Shown: one piece after another, positions 15,756 through 23,362 of the stretch
Layout of the letters: each line of letters opens with the position of its first letter
Position numbering within the stretch: position 1 is the stretch's first letter
Assembly: GCF_014199615.1 (NCBI RefSeq)
Contig: NZ_JACHOB010000002.1
Span: forward strand, 1-64,000
DNA: 64,000 nucleotides
Reading direction: 5' to 3'
DNA from: Parvularcula dongshanensis
GTDB lineage: Bacteria > Pseudomonadota > Alphaproteobacteria > Caulobacterales > Parvularculaceae
The notes under the pieces: model-generated
Told to the model about the DNA's origin: nothing
The model's database searches: none
The model's input: the letters and a program-made list of their open reading frames with translations, nothing else
Made by a program: the position numbers and the translations under genes

Positions 15756-16676
15756 CTAGTGCCGGTCGTGGTCGCCATGGTCGGCGTCCTCGTGGCCGTA
15801 GGGGTCCTGATGGGTGATGACCTCGGCGTCGGGAAAGGCGTCCTTCAGCCGCTCCTCGACCTCATCGGCGATGTCGTGGCTTTGCAGCAGCGTGATGTAG
15901 GGGTCCATCTCCAGGTGGATCTGGATGTAGCGGCGGCGGCCCGCCATGCGCGTGCGCAGGGCGTGGTGGCCCATCACGCCCGGGACGGCGTCCGTGATCG
16001 TCGCGATGCGGCGGCGGTCGGCGTCGGGCAGCTCCTGGTCCATGACCTGCGGCAGCGCGCCGAGGAGGATGCCGCGCACCGACCAGAGGAGGAAGGCCGA
16101 GGCGAGCAGCGCCGCCGCGCCGTCCGCCCTCAGAAGTCCGTAGCGGTCGGCCAGAAGGACCGCGAGGAGCGCGCCGAGGTTGGCGATGACGTCCCCGACA
16201 TAGTGCGCGCGGTCGCCCCTGATCACGAGGCTGCCCGATCGGCGGGCGGCCACGGTCTGAAACGCGACGAGCGCGATGGTGACGAGGGTCGCGAGGCCGA
16301 GGACGCGCATCGCCAGCGCGGCGTCGCGAAGGGGCTGCGGGTCGACGAGGCGGCTGATGCCTTCGTAGGCGACGAAGATGGCGGAGGCGGAGATGACGAT
16401 CGCCTGCATCATCGCGGCGAGGCCCTCGGCCTTCTGGTGGCCGAAGCGGTGGTCGGAGTCCGCGGGCTGCGCGGCGTAGCGCACCGCGCCGAAGGCGACG
16501 GCGGAGCCTAAGAGGTCGAGGCCCGAATCGGCCGCCGAGCCGAGGACGGCCGCCGAACCCGTTGTGAGCCAGCCATAGAGCTTGGCGAGGAGGAGGCCGA
16601 GGGCGACCGCCACGGACATGGCCGTGCCGGCGCGCGCCCAGGCGTCGCCATCGGATCGTAGTGATGCGGCTTCCAT
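15756..16676 (-). CDS. Cation diffusion facilitator family metal efflux protein
   Basis: Encodes 306 residues with about six membrane helices in the first 200 residues. The paired metal sites are visible: D-x-x-x-D in SAADSGLDLLGS, HRFGHQKAEG, and H-x-x-x-D in HYVGDVIANLG. A cytoplasmic ferredoxin-like domain follows and ends in a His/Asp-rich tail. It probably exports Zn2+, Fe2+ or a related divalent ion from the cytoplasm; the metal cannot be told. The ATG at 16676 lacks a strong ribosome site; a TTG 15 bases upstream is possible. Confidence 0.9.
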   Translation of the reverse strand: MEAASLRSDGDAWARAGTAMSVAVALGLLLAKLYGWLTTGSAAVLGSAADSGLDLLGSAVAFGAVRYAAQPADSDHRFGHQKAEGLAAMMQAIVISASAIFVAYEGISRLVDPQPLRDAALAMRVLGLATLVTIALVAFQTVAARRSGSLVIRGDRAHYVGDVIANLGALLAVLLADRYGLLRADGAAALLASAFLLWSVRGILLGALPQVMDQELPDADRRRIATITDAVPGVMGHHALRTRMAGRRRYIQIHLEMDPYITLLQSHDIADEVEERLKDAFPDAEVITHQDPYGHEDADHGDHDRH

Positions 16677-16743
16677 CGTCACGGCGCACAAATACGCTTA
16701 CGCAAGAGCGCCGTCAAAGCGGCATGCTGCACCTGCGAAAAGA

Positions 16744-16761
16744 GCCGGGCAAAAGCCCGGC
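16744..16761 (-). terminator. Rho-independent-type terminator of the outer-membrane barrel gene
   Basis: GCCGGGC-AAAA-GCCCGGC stem-loop 28 bases after the stop codon, followed on the minus strand by TCTTTTC. It separates the barrel gene from the efflux gene. Confidence 0.75.
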
Positions 16762-16788
16762 CCTTTCCCGCTCTCTCGAGGGTCGAGC

Positions 16789-17508
16789 TTAGTAGCCGAC
16801 GCCCGGTCCGCCGAAGTGGTGGACGTAGGAGATGGTGAACGCGTCCGCGTTCGCCTCGCCGAAGTTGTAGCGGGTGTAGTCGCCGCGGATGCCCGACGTG
16901 TCGTTGAGCGTGTACTCGGCGCCGGCACCGAAGGCGAAGCCGTCATCGGAGCCGCCGAAGGTGTCGGTGATGGTCCGCGTGTTGCCGCCGGGGGTGTCGA
17001 TCGTCACGGCGTAGGTGTTGTCGACCTCGGCCAGGGCGTAACCCACGCGTCCGATCACGTGGAAGCGCTCCGACACGGGAAAACCGACAGTCGCGTAGGC
17101 GCCGACGAGGTAGTCGAGGCCGACGTCACCATTGCCGGTGAGGACTTGGTCGAGGTTGTCGGCGTCCGCGTTCTCGTCCGCCATGTCGAGTTCGCCAAGG
17201 TCAATCTCGTTGGAATCGAGGTCGAAGCCGCCATTGTCGAGGCCGAAGGTCCCGTCGATCTCCACGCCGAAGAGCGGCGTGATCTGATAGCCCGCACGCG
17301 CGTTGAGCGCGTTGATGCCCTCGCCGATGTCGTCCAGCGCTTCGACGTCGCTATCGGTCTCGATGTCGATGTAGGTGTAGCCGCCCGACAGGTAGAAGCC
17401 GGAAGGCTCCTCCGTGTACTCGCGCGGACCTTGGGTCTGCGCGTTCGCGATGGCGGCGCCAGAGAGGACGGTCGCCGACGCAGCGGCGAGAAGTTTGATC
17501 TTAGACAT
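16789..17508 (-). CDS. Outer-membrane beta-barrel protein (OmpA-like porin fold)
   Basis: Encodes 239 residues. A clear signal peptide (residues 1-23, ANA-Q) is followed by alternating amphipathic strands such as FYLSGGYTYIDIET, VIGRVGYALAEV and GIRGDYTRYNF. The C-terminus FTISYVHHF precedes a short Gly-rich end. This matches small 8-stranded barrels of the OmpA_b-brl/Omp25 type. An acidic Asp/Glu loop around residues 95-125 is presumably surface-exposed. It is probably monocistronic with its own terminator. Confidence 0.82.
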   Translation of the reverse strand: MSKIKLLAAASATVLSGAAIANAQTQGPREYTEEPSGFYLSGGYTYIDIETDSDVEALDDIGEGINALNARAGYQITPLFGVEIDGTFGLDNGGFDLDSNEIDLGELDMADENADADNLDQVLTGNGDVGLDYLVGAYATVGFPVSERFHVIGRVGYALAEVDNTYAVTIDTPGGNTRTITDTFGGSDDGFAFGAGAEYTLNDTSGIRGDYTRYNFGEANADAFTISYVHHFGGPGVGY

Positions 17509-17694
17509 GAATTGCCTTCTTCTTTTCGTTCCTTACACGGCAAGAACGCCTCGACCCTAGCCTTTCGTTCCCCTCGCCGGGGCGGGTTTAGGGAGGAGCG
17601 TTGCCCTGCGGTCACGCAATTGGACGCGGCGGCGCGAAACCCAAGCGTCAGTCGCGCGACGGTGACCGGAACGGCGCCTTTAAGACGGAATGTT

Positions 17695-18858
17695 TCAAAC
17701 CGAGGACGTGCCGGGCGGATCGATCACGTGGGGCAGAAACATCGCCTCATCGTCCGTGATCATTCCGCCCTCGCGAATGCCGAGCCCGCAGGCCTCGTCG
17801 CCGACGATCCAGACGCCCAGGACCGGCCGGTGCCCACCGAAGTCCGGCAGCGGCGCGTAGGCCTGATGGACGTAACCCTCCGCGCCGTAACCTTGCGAGG
17901 GCGCGCTCATCCCGCCGCCTACGAGTTCGATGTCAGCCCCCTCCCGCCCGTAGATCGGCTTTCGCACGTAGGGCTCGGCGAGGCCGCCCTCCCCTTCGAG
18001 GACGGCCGGCAGGAGGTTGTCGTGGTCGGGCCACCCCTCCCACAGAAGGGCGAGCAGCGCCTTGTTGGACAAGATCGCCTTCCACGGCGGCTCGATCCAA
18101 CGGGTGGCGCTTCGGACCAAGTCCGGCCCGAAGGGCTCCCGGTGCATGAACTCCCACGGGTAGAGCTTGAAGGCCTGTTCGATGACGAGGGCCCCGTCAT
18201 CCGCGTAGCGGCCGGCGAGGTCCACGCCGATCTCGTCCATCGCCGTGTAGCGCGTCTCGAAGCCCGCCTGCCTGGCCGTGTCCTCCAGGTAGAGCGTGGT
18301 GGCCCGATCCTCGAAGCCGTCGTCGACGGAAAGGAAGTGAAGCAGGCGCGACGGGTCGGCGACGTCGCGCCAACGCGCCACGAGCGCCTCGTGCAGGCTC
18401 GTGAACTGATCGGTGCCGGGCGGCAGCTCGCCGCTCTCGAGGCGATCCTCCAACCATAGCCATTGGAACGCCGCTGCCTCGAAGACCGAGGTCGGGGTGT
18501 CGGCGTTGTACTCGTAGAGCTTGGCCGGCCCCTCCCCATCGAAGCGCAGGTCGAAGCGGCCGTAGAGCGAAGGTTGCTTGGCCGCCCAGCTTCCCTCGAT
18601 CCAGTCGTGATAGCGGTCGGGAATGGCGAGGCGGCGCAGCGTGGGCCGGTGCGACGCCGCGTGGTCGACGACCTCGAGGCACATCGCGTGGAGGCGGCGG
18701 CAGGGTTCCTCGAGCCCCTCCTCGATCTCGGCGAGGGTGAAGGCGTAGGCCGCCCCGTCCTGCCAGTAAGGGGCGCCGGAGACGGTGTGGTGAATGAAAC
18801 CAACCGCTTCGGCCTTGGATCGCCAATCGGTGCGGGGCGGCAGGGTGAAGCGTCTCAT
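17695..18858 (-). CDS. Glutathionylspermidine synthase family protein (ATP-grasp, YgiC/YjfC type)
   Basis: Encodes 387 residues, typical for the family. The ATP-grasp synthetase fold shows RFDLRFDG...KLYEYNADTPTS, LYPWEFMHREPFG, ILSNKALL, and EPYVRKPIYGREGADI. The stand-alone enzymes lack the amidase half of E. coli Gss, and their true substrate is unknown; they are thought to ligate an amine to a peptide-like carboxylate. No partner gene is adjacent. Transcription is away from the PEP-CTERM cluster. Confidence 0.9.
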   Translation of the reverse strand: MRRFTLPPRTDWRSKAEAVGFIHHTVSGAPYWQDGAAYAFTLAEIEEGLEEPCRRLHAMCLEVVDHAASHRPTLRRLAIPDRYHDWIEGSWAAKQPSLYGRFDLRFDGEGPAKLYEYNADTPTSVFEAAAFQWLWLEDRLESGELPPGTDQFTSLHEALVARWRDVADPSRLLHFLSVDDGFEDRATTLYLEDTARQAGFETRYTAMDEIGVDLAGRYADDGALVIEQAFKLYPWEFMHREPFGPDLVRSATRWIEPPWKAILSNKALLALLWEGWPDHDNLLPAVLEGEGGLAEPYVRKPIYGREGADIELVGGGMSAPSQGYGAEGYVHQAYAPLPDFGGHRPVLGVWIVGDEACGLGIREGGMITDDEAMFLPHVIDPPGTSSV

Positions 18859-18967
18859 GACGACGTCTTACCGCAGGCGTGCCGCGCCGACAGGGCGATA
18901 CGTCAGAAGACGCTCGATGGTTTCTTTACTATGAATGGAAAATCTATAGTTAATGAACTTTTATGTA

Positions 18968-18996
18968 TTGAAGATAATCTTCACGTTTTGTAAAGG
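18968..18996 (+). promoter_or_regulatory. Candidate promoter in an AT-rich patch before the PEP-CTERM cluster
   Basis: Bases 18915-18996 are strikingly AT-rich for this genome. TTGAAG (18968-18973) and TAAAGG (18991-18996) are spaced by 17 bases, ahead of the start at 19032. The match to consensus is only moderate. Confidence 0.3.
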
Positions 18997-19031
18997 TCCG
19001 GGTGAGGACGTTGGGTCCGGGGGTAATAACT

Positions 19032-19706
19032 ATGAAGACTACACTTATCGCGTGTGCCGCTGCTCTTGCCGGCCTGATGACCGCTCCTGCGGCCTCGGCT
19101 GCGGCGTTCACTCTCGACTTCGGCGCGAACAGCACGTCGTCGAACTCGCCGCTGACGGGCGCCGCCGCGAGCGTCGACTTCGACTTCACGGACGAAGGCG
19201 ACGACGTTCGCGTCACGCTCGTGATCACCAACACCACGGGCCAGTCGACCTTCGGTGCGGGCGCGACCATGGCGACGCTGACGGGCTTCGGCTTCGATCT
19301 CGTCGAAGGCGCGACCTACGCGAACGACTTCACGAACACCGGGGCGCTCGACACCTATCTGGCGGACGCGGCCTTCCAGCCCTTCGGTACGCTGGACGTG
19401 GCTTTCGCCGACAACAACAACTTCAACGGCGGCAACGCGAATGACGGCCTGATGACCGGTCTGTCCACGACCGTGACGTTCCTGCTCGCCAGCGACGAGG
19501 ACGCGGCGGGCCTGATGTCGCTCTTCTCCGCAGCCTTCTTCGAAGACGGTCTGCAAGCGGGCGTCCGGTTCCAGCAGGTCAATGCGGGCGCTGGCAGCGA
19601 CAAGCTCGTCTTCAACCCGGCGAACCCGGTTCCGCTACCCGGCGCGGCGCTCTTCATGCTGACGGCCATCGGCGGCGGCGCGCTCGCCCGGCGCAAGTCC
19701 AGCTGA
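19032..19706 (+). CDS. Secreted VPLPA/PEP-CTERM-type surface protein (cluster member 1)
   Basis: Encodes 224 residues. A signal peptide (residues 1-22, ASA-A) is followed by a Thr/Asn/Asp-rich beta-strand domain of unknown function. The C-terminal sorting signal is VPLPGAALF, a hydrophobic helix and ARRKSS. Such tails are cut by exosortase-type enzymes and send proteins to the surface, often with exopolysaccharide. An upstream in-frame Met at 19002 is less likely because the ATG at 19032 sits directly at the basic signal start. A strong terminator follows. Confidence 0.8.
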   Translation: MKTTLIACAAALAGLMTAPAASAAAFTLDFGANSTSSNSPLTGAAASVDFDFTDEGDDVRVTLVITNTTGQSTFGAGATMATLTGFGFDLVEGATYANDFTNTGALDTYLADAAFQPFGTLDVAFADNNNFNGGNANDGLMTGLSTTVTFLLASDEDAAGLMSLFSAAFFEDGLQAGVRFQQVNAGAGSDKLVFNPANPVPLPGAALFMLTAIGGGALARRKSS

Positions 19707-19728
19707 AAACCGTACACGGACTGAATCG

Positions 19729-19760
19729 AAAGGCCCCGCCCCGGCGGGGCCTTTTTCTTT
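19729..19760 (+). terminator. Rho-independent terminator after PEP-CTERM gene 1
   Basis: AAAGGCCCCGCC-CCG-GCGGGGCCTTT with a following T-rich run (TTTTTCTTTTT). It is a textbook terminator. Confidence 0.9.
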
Positions 19761-19878
19761 TTCGCGGTTAACGCCGCTCGCGACATCGTTACGGCATCAT
19801 TCATGCATCTTACCGAATCGTTACCGGCGGCAGGGGGCCTGTCCGGAACGAAAGATGCCCAAAAGGGGGGCTAAGTTA

Positions 19879-20541
19879 ATGAAAACGATCCTGAAAATGG
19901 CCATGGCCGCCGGTGCGACGAGCGCGCTCGCTTTCGCCGCAACCACTGCCAACGCAGCCACGGTCTACGCTTCGGACGTGGACTGGGCCAATAACGGCAC
20001 GGTCGGCACCAGCAACGACCGTGACGATGCAACGAACGCCCTGGGCGCGCCCGACGGTGCCTTCCTTTCGCTCGGCCTGTCGGATGTCGGCTATACGAAC
20101 CCCGGCTTCGCGGTCTTCTCCTTCGATGGAATGACCTTCGGCGCGGGCAGCACGACCACGGCGTACGAAGTCACCTTCAACTGCAGCGTCCGCCCGAGCG
20201 GCGCGTGCAGCTATCCTGAGAGCCTCGCGGTCCTCTACGGCACGGACTACGCCTTCGGCACCCACGATGCGGCCGACCTCGCCGACTTCACCTATGCCGG
20301 TCAGCTCTTCAACGCCGACGCCCAGTCCGGCGCTTCGTTGATCATCCCGGGCACCTTCACCTACATCGCCCTCGTCGACACGACGCTGATGAACTTCCCG
20401 AACAGCCAGAGCACCGACGGCTTCGACGTCGATGCGGTGGGCGTCAGCCCCGTTCCGGTTCCCGCTGCGCTTCCGCTGATGGCGGGCGGCCTCGCGCTCG
20501 GCGGCATGGCGCGGCGCCGCGCGAAGAAGGCTAAGGCCTAA
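19879..20541 (+). CDS. Secreted VPxPA/PEP-CTERM-type surface protein (cluster member 2)
   Basis: Encodes 220 residues. A signal peptide (residues 1-24, ANA-A) is followed by a single beta-rich domain with two Cys (in NCSVRPSGACSY) likely to form a disulfide outside the cell. The tail VPVPAALPLMAGG, a short helix and ARRRAKKAKA is the sorting signal. No enzymatic motif was seen. The ATG at 19879 was chosen because the signal sequence begins MKTILK; the frame extends upstream without support. Confidence 0.8.
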   Translation: MKTILKMAMAAGATSALAFAATTANAATVYASDVDWANNGTVGTSNDRDDATNALGAPDGAFLSLGLSDVGYTNPGFAVFSFDGMTFGAGSTTTAYEVTFNCSVRPSGACSYPESLAVLYGTDYAFGTHDAADLADFTYAGQLFNADAQSGASLIIPGTFTYIALVDTTLMNFPNSQSTDGFDVDAVGVSPVPVPAALPLMAGGLALGGMARRRAKKAKA

Positions 20542-20551
20542 CCCTATCGTG

Positions 20552-20587
20552 TGCGGAAGGCCGGTTCTCCCATCACGGCCTTCCGCA
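20552..20587 (+). terminator. Hairpin after PEP-CTERM gene 2
   Basis: A 12-bp perfect inverted repeat (TGCGGAAGGCCG / CGGCCTTCCGCA) around a 12-base loop, 10 bases after the stop. No T-tract is present. Confidence 0.6.
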
Positions 20588-20690
20588 CCGCGCTTCCGCT
20601 GCATTCGAGCGAGCGTATTGTGACCTAGCTCACACTTCCCCGTCGCGTATCGGTGCAAGCCGAGAGCGCCCAAACCGGGGGAGAAAGACC

Positions 20691-21530
20691 ATGAAGAGAA
20701 GAATTGCCGTCAGCGCCGCCATGCTCGCGTTCTACGGCGCATCGGCCCATGCCATCGTCATCACACAAACCGACGACGCAGCGGTGCTGGTCGACGCGAT
20801 CCTGGGCGAAGGCGTCAGCCTCGTCGGAACGCCGACCCTCACCGGCAGTCCGCTCCAGTTCGGGACGTTCACGAACGGGACGGACACCGTCGGCTTCGCG
20901 AACGGGATCGTCCTGTCGACCGGCAACGTCTTGAGCCTCGCTCAGCCGAACTCGCTTCCCAACATGACGACGAGCTTCGGCACCACGAACGTGACCGACC
21001 TCATCGACTTCGACTGGGACACGGCGATCCTTTCCTTCGACTTCACCTTCGATGATCCGGAGATGGGAACCGACGTCTCGTTCAACTACGTGTTCGGTTC
21101 GGAAGAGTACCTCGAATACGTCAACAGCGCCTTCACCGACGAGTTTCAGCTCCTCGTCGGCGGAGAGAACCTCGCGCTCCTCGGCGACGATCCGGTGAAC
21201 GTGGACACCATCAACACGGGCGCGAACTCGTCCTTGTTCCGCGACAATACGGGCGGTCTGTTCGACATCGAACTGGACGGCTTGACGACGGTCCTGGTCG
21301 CGAACTCCAGCGAGCTCGGCGCGGGGATCTACACCGCGCTGTTCGTCATCGCCGACGTCAGCGACACGAACTACGACAGCGCGGTCTTCGTACAGGGCGG
21401 CACGTTCGATTCGAACGAAGGCCCTCCCGTACCGCCGACGCCCGAAGTGCCCGTTCCCGCGGCATTCCCGTTGATGGCGGCGGGCCTTGCGATCGGAGGC
21501 TTCGCGCGGCGCCGCGTCAGACGCGTCTGA
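20691..21530 (+). CDS. Choice-of-anchor L domain protein with VPxPA sorting tail (cluster member 3)
   Basis: Encodes 279 residues. A signal peptide (residues 1-21, AHA-I) is followed by a domain with FSFDFTF-like strands and the FNYVFGSEEYLEYV motif, the hallmark of choice-of-anchor L modules on bacterial surfaces. A Pro-rich spacer (PPVPPTPE) leads to VPVPAAFPLMAAG, a helix and ARRRVRRV. It is probably a surface-exposed structural or adhesive protein. A good GGGGGAG ribosome site precedes the ATG. Confidence 0.86.
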   Translation: MKRRIAVSAAMLAFYGASAHAIVITQTDDAAVLVDAILGEGVSLVGTPTLTGSPLQFGTFTNGTDTVGFANGIVLSTGNVLSLAQPNSLPNMTTSFGTTNVTDLIDFDWDTAILSFDFTFDDPEMGTDVSFNYVFGSEEYLEYVNSAFTDEFQLLVGGENLALLGDDPVNVDTINTGANSSLFRDNTGGLFDIELDGLTTVLVANSSELGAGIYTALFVIADVSDTNYDSAVFVQGGTFDSNEGPPVPPTPEVPVPAAFPLMAAGLAIGGFARRRVRRV

Positions 21531-21550
21531 CACCGGATCGGATGCTTAGA

Positions 21551-21576
21551 GAAGGCCCCGCCCCGGCGGGGCCTTC
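21551..21576 (+). terminator. Rho-independent-type terminator after PEP-CTERM gene 3
   Basis: GAAGGCCCCGCC-CCG-GCGGGGCCTTC, the same stem as the terminator at 19729. It could serve both this gene and the convergent microprotein gene. Confidence 0.8.
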
Positions 21577-21577
21577 C

Positions 21578-21670
21578 TCATTCGGCGGGCGTCGCAAGCT
21601 TCAGCGCGATGACGAACAGGCCCCAGACGAGGGCGAAGCAGAAGATCAAGGCGAAGGAGGAATCGATCAT
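21578..21670 (-). CDS. Single-pass membrane microprotein, 30 residues (copy 1)
   Basis: MIDSSF start, a hydrophobic helix (about residues 7-23), then K-L-A-T-P-A-E. It shares the pattern M-I-[DE]-x-x-F...F-A-x-x-W...K-L with the 29-residue ORF just upstream at 21775-21864. Eight positions are identical and many more are conservative. An AGGGG sequence lies 8 bases before the ATG. The function is unknown; small single-helix subunits of membrane complexes have this size and look. Confidence 0.5.
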   Translation of the reverse strand: MIDSSFALIFCFALVWGLFVIALKLATPAE

Positions 21671-21774
21671 TAGGAAGACCCCTGAACAGAGGCCTCCCGT
21701 TAGGTCCCTCGTCGCTTGTGATCGGTGATGCAGGTCACACCCGGCTGCGAACGGCCCGGCGCTCGAATGTCCGG

Positions 21775-21864
21775 TCAGTCGGAGGAGGTGAGCTTGATGC
21801 CTACGATGACGGTGGCCCAGAGACCGGCGAAGATCAGCATGTGAAGAAAGTTGGTTTCGATCAT
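21775..21864 (-). CDS. Single-pass membrane microprotein, 29 residues (copy 2)
   Basis: MIETNF start, a hydrophobic helix with a central Trp (FAGLWATVIVGIKL), and a short polar tail ending SSD. It lies tandem with and related to the microprotein at 21578-21670. No clear ribosome site is visible, which lowers confidence. Its similarity to the downstream ORF along its whole length argues that both are real coding sequences. Confidence 0.45.
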   Translation of the reverse strand: MIETNFLHMLIFAGLWATVIVGIKLTSSD

Positions 21865-21961
21865 AGCTAGGCACGGACGTTTCAAGGACCGGGCCGGTTC
21901 CGCTCCACGCGCGGCTGTGATCGCAGTGCACAACGCGCGGAAGTCGAGTAAGGTTAATCGC

Positions 21962-22720
21962 CTAGCGAAGGTCGCCTAGCGCCGCGCCCCACAGCGTGAG
22001 CGCGACGATGGCGGCCGTCTCCGCCTTGAGGATGCGCGGGCCGAGGCTGACGGGGACGGCGTCGGGGCGCGCCCGAAGCGCCTCGCGCTCGCCCGCCGTG
22101 AAGCCGCCCTCGGGGCCAATGAGGACGGCCCGTGGCGCCTTCGCGACCCCGCCAAGGGCCTCGAGCGCCGGCGCCCCCCGCCCCGCGCCGCCGCCCCAGC
22201 GTGCCTGCGGATCGTCGCCCGCTTCGTCGCAGAACATGACGGCACCGATCTCGGCGAGCGCCTCGTCCAGCGGACAGGCCTCCTCGACGACCGGCACGTC
22301 CAGGCGCTCGCACTGCTCGGCGGCTTCGATCGCGATCGCCGCGAGGCGGTCCGTCTTTACGCGGTCGGCCTGAGTTCTCGCCGTCAGTACGGGAACGAAC
22401 CTTCCGACGCCGAGCTCCGTCCCCTTCTGGACGACGAGGTCGGTCGGCCCTTTCTTCAGCGGGGCGAAAAGGAGGGTGAGGTCGGGTCCGCCGGTCTGCG
22501 GGCGCGCGCGCTCGGCCAGGGTGACCTCGGCGCCCTTCCGGTCGACGCGGCCGAGGGAGCCCCGCCACTCCCCGTCTCGGCCGTTGAAAAGAAGGACCTC
22601 CGCCCCCTCGCCGAGGCGAAGCACCGTGCCGAGGTAGTGGGCATGAGGTTTGGACAGGACGAGCGTGCCGCCCGCCCCCAACGCGTCGCTTACGAAGATC
22701 CGCGGTGCGGGCTTCGCCAC
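21962..22720 (-). CDS. rsmE: 16S rRNA (uracil1498-N3)-methyltransferase
   Basis: Encodes 252 residues. It methylates U1498 in the 30S decoding region using SAM. It has an N-terminal PUA-like domain (HYLGTVLRLGEGAEVLLFNG) and a SPOUT-fold C-terminal domain with the trefoil-knot motifs LIGPEGGFTAGE and SLGPRILKAETA. It ends the minus-strand run of ssb and RNA-modification genes. The gap to ssb is only 8 bases. Confidence 0.95.
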   Translation of the reverse strand: MAKPAPRIFVSDALGAGGTLVLSKPHAHYLGTVLRLGEGAEVLLFNGRDGEWRGSLGRVDRKGAEVTLAERARPQTGGPDLTLLFAPLKKGPTDLVVQKGTELGVGRFVPVLTARTQADRVKTDRLAAIAIEAAEQCERLDVPVVEEACPLDEALAEIGAVMFCDEAGDDPQARWGGGAGRGAPALEALGGVAKAPRAVLIGPEGGFTAGEREALRARPDAVPVSLGPRILKAETAAIVALTLWGAALGDLR

Positions 22721-22728
22721 TTGCGCGC

Positions 22729-23217
22729 TTAGAACGGGATGTCGTCGTCGAGGTCGAAGTTGGAGCCGCCGCCCCCGCCGCCGCCGTAACCGCCGCCGCC
22801 CCCGCCATAGTCGCGGTCGTCGCCGCCACCGGAGATCTTGCCGCCGTAACCGCCGCCGCCCTCGCCTCGGCCGTCGAGCATCGTCAAGGTCGAGTTGAAG
22901 CCCCTCAGGACGACCTCGGTCGTGTAGCGGTCATTGCCGTCCTTGTCCTGCCACTTCCGGGTCTCGAGCTGACCCTCGAGGTACACCTTGGAGCCCTTCT
23001 TCAGGTAGTTCTGCGCCACCCGGACCAGGCCTTCGGAGAAGATGGAGACCCGGTGCCACTCGGTCTTCTCGCGCCGTTCGCCGGTGCTCTTGTCCTTCCA
23101 GTTCTCGGACGTCGCGACCGAGAAGCTGCAGACTTGTCCCCCATTGGCAAAGGCGCGGACCTCGGGGTCCGATCCGAGGTTGCCGATGAGGATCACCTTG
23201 TTGACGCTGCCTGCCAT
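22729..23217 (-). CDS. ssb: Single-stranded DNA-binding protein
   Basis: Encodes 162 residues. An OB-fold occupies residues 1-110 ([36 protein letters not shown]). A Gly/Tyr-rich flexible linker follows, then the acidic DDDIPF tip that recruits replication and repair partners. The ATG at 23217 has GGAGG upstream; a frame extension to 23271 lacks support. A LexA-type operator at 23321-23335 predicts SOS induction. Confidence 0.96.
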   Translation of the reverse strand: MAGSVNKVILIGNLGSDPEVRAFANGGQVCSFSVATSENWKDKSTGERREKTEWHRVSIFSEGLVRVAQNYLKKGSKVYLEGQLETRKWQDKDGNDRYTTEVVLRGFNSTLTMLDGRGEGGGGYGGKISGGGDDRDYGGGGGGYGGGGGGGSNFDLDDDIPF

Positions 23218-23320
23218 TGCGGGCCTCCGAAGCTTTGGCCCGAACGCCGCGACGACCGCGGCCGAGGGCACGGTCTCAGCAGAATCGGCCTACCAGAAAA
23301 GCGCCGCTCCTGGCAACTGT

Positions 23321-23335
23321 GTTCCGGTTATGTTC
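23321..23335 (-). promoter_or_regulatory. LexA (SOS) box upstream of ssb
   Basis: GTTC-CGGTTAT-GTTC is a perfect match to the alphaproteobacterial SOS operator GTTC-N7-GTTC. It lies 104 bases upstream of the ssb start in the gap before the preceding gene. ssb is a known LexA target in several alphaproteobacteria. Confidence 0.7.
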
Positions 23336-23362
23336 CCCTCTGTGGAAACGTGTTCCGGTCGG

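Noticed and set aside
22750-22885. Repeated GCC/CCG-rich stretch taken as a possible tandem repeat element
   Set aside because: It is the Gly/Tyr-rich linker of SSB, a normal low-complexity coding region.
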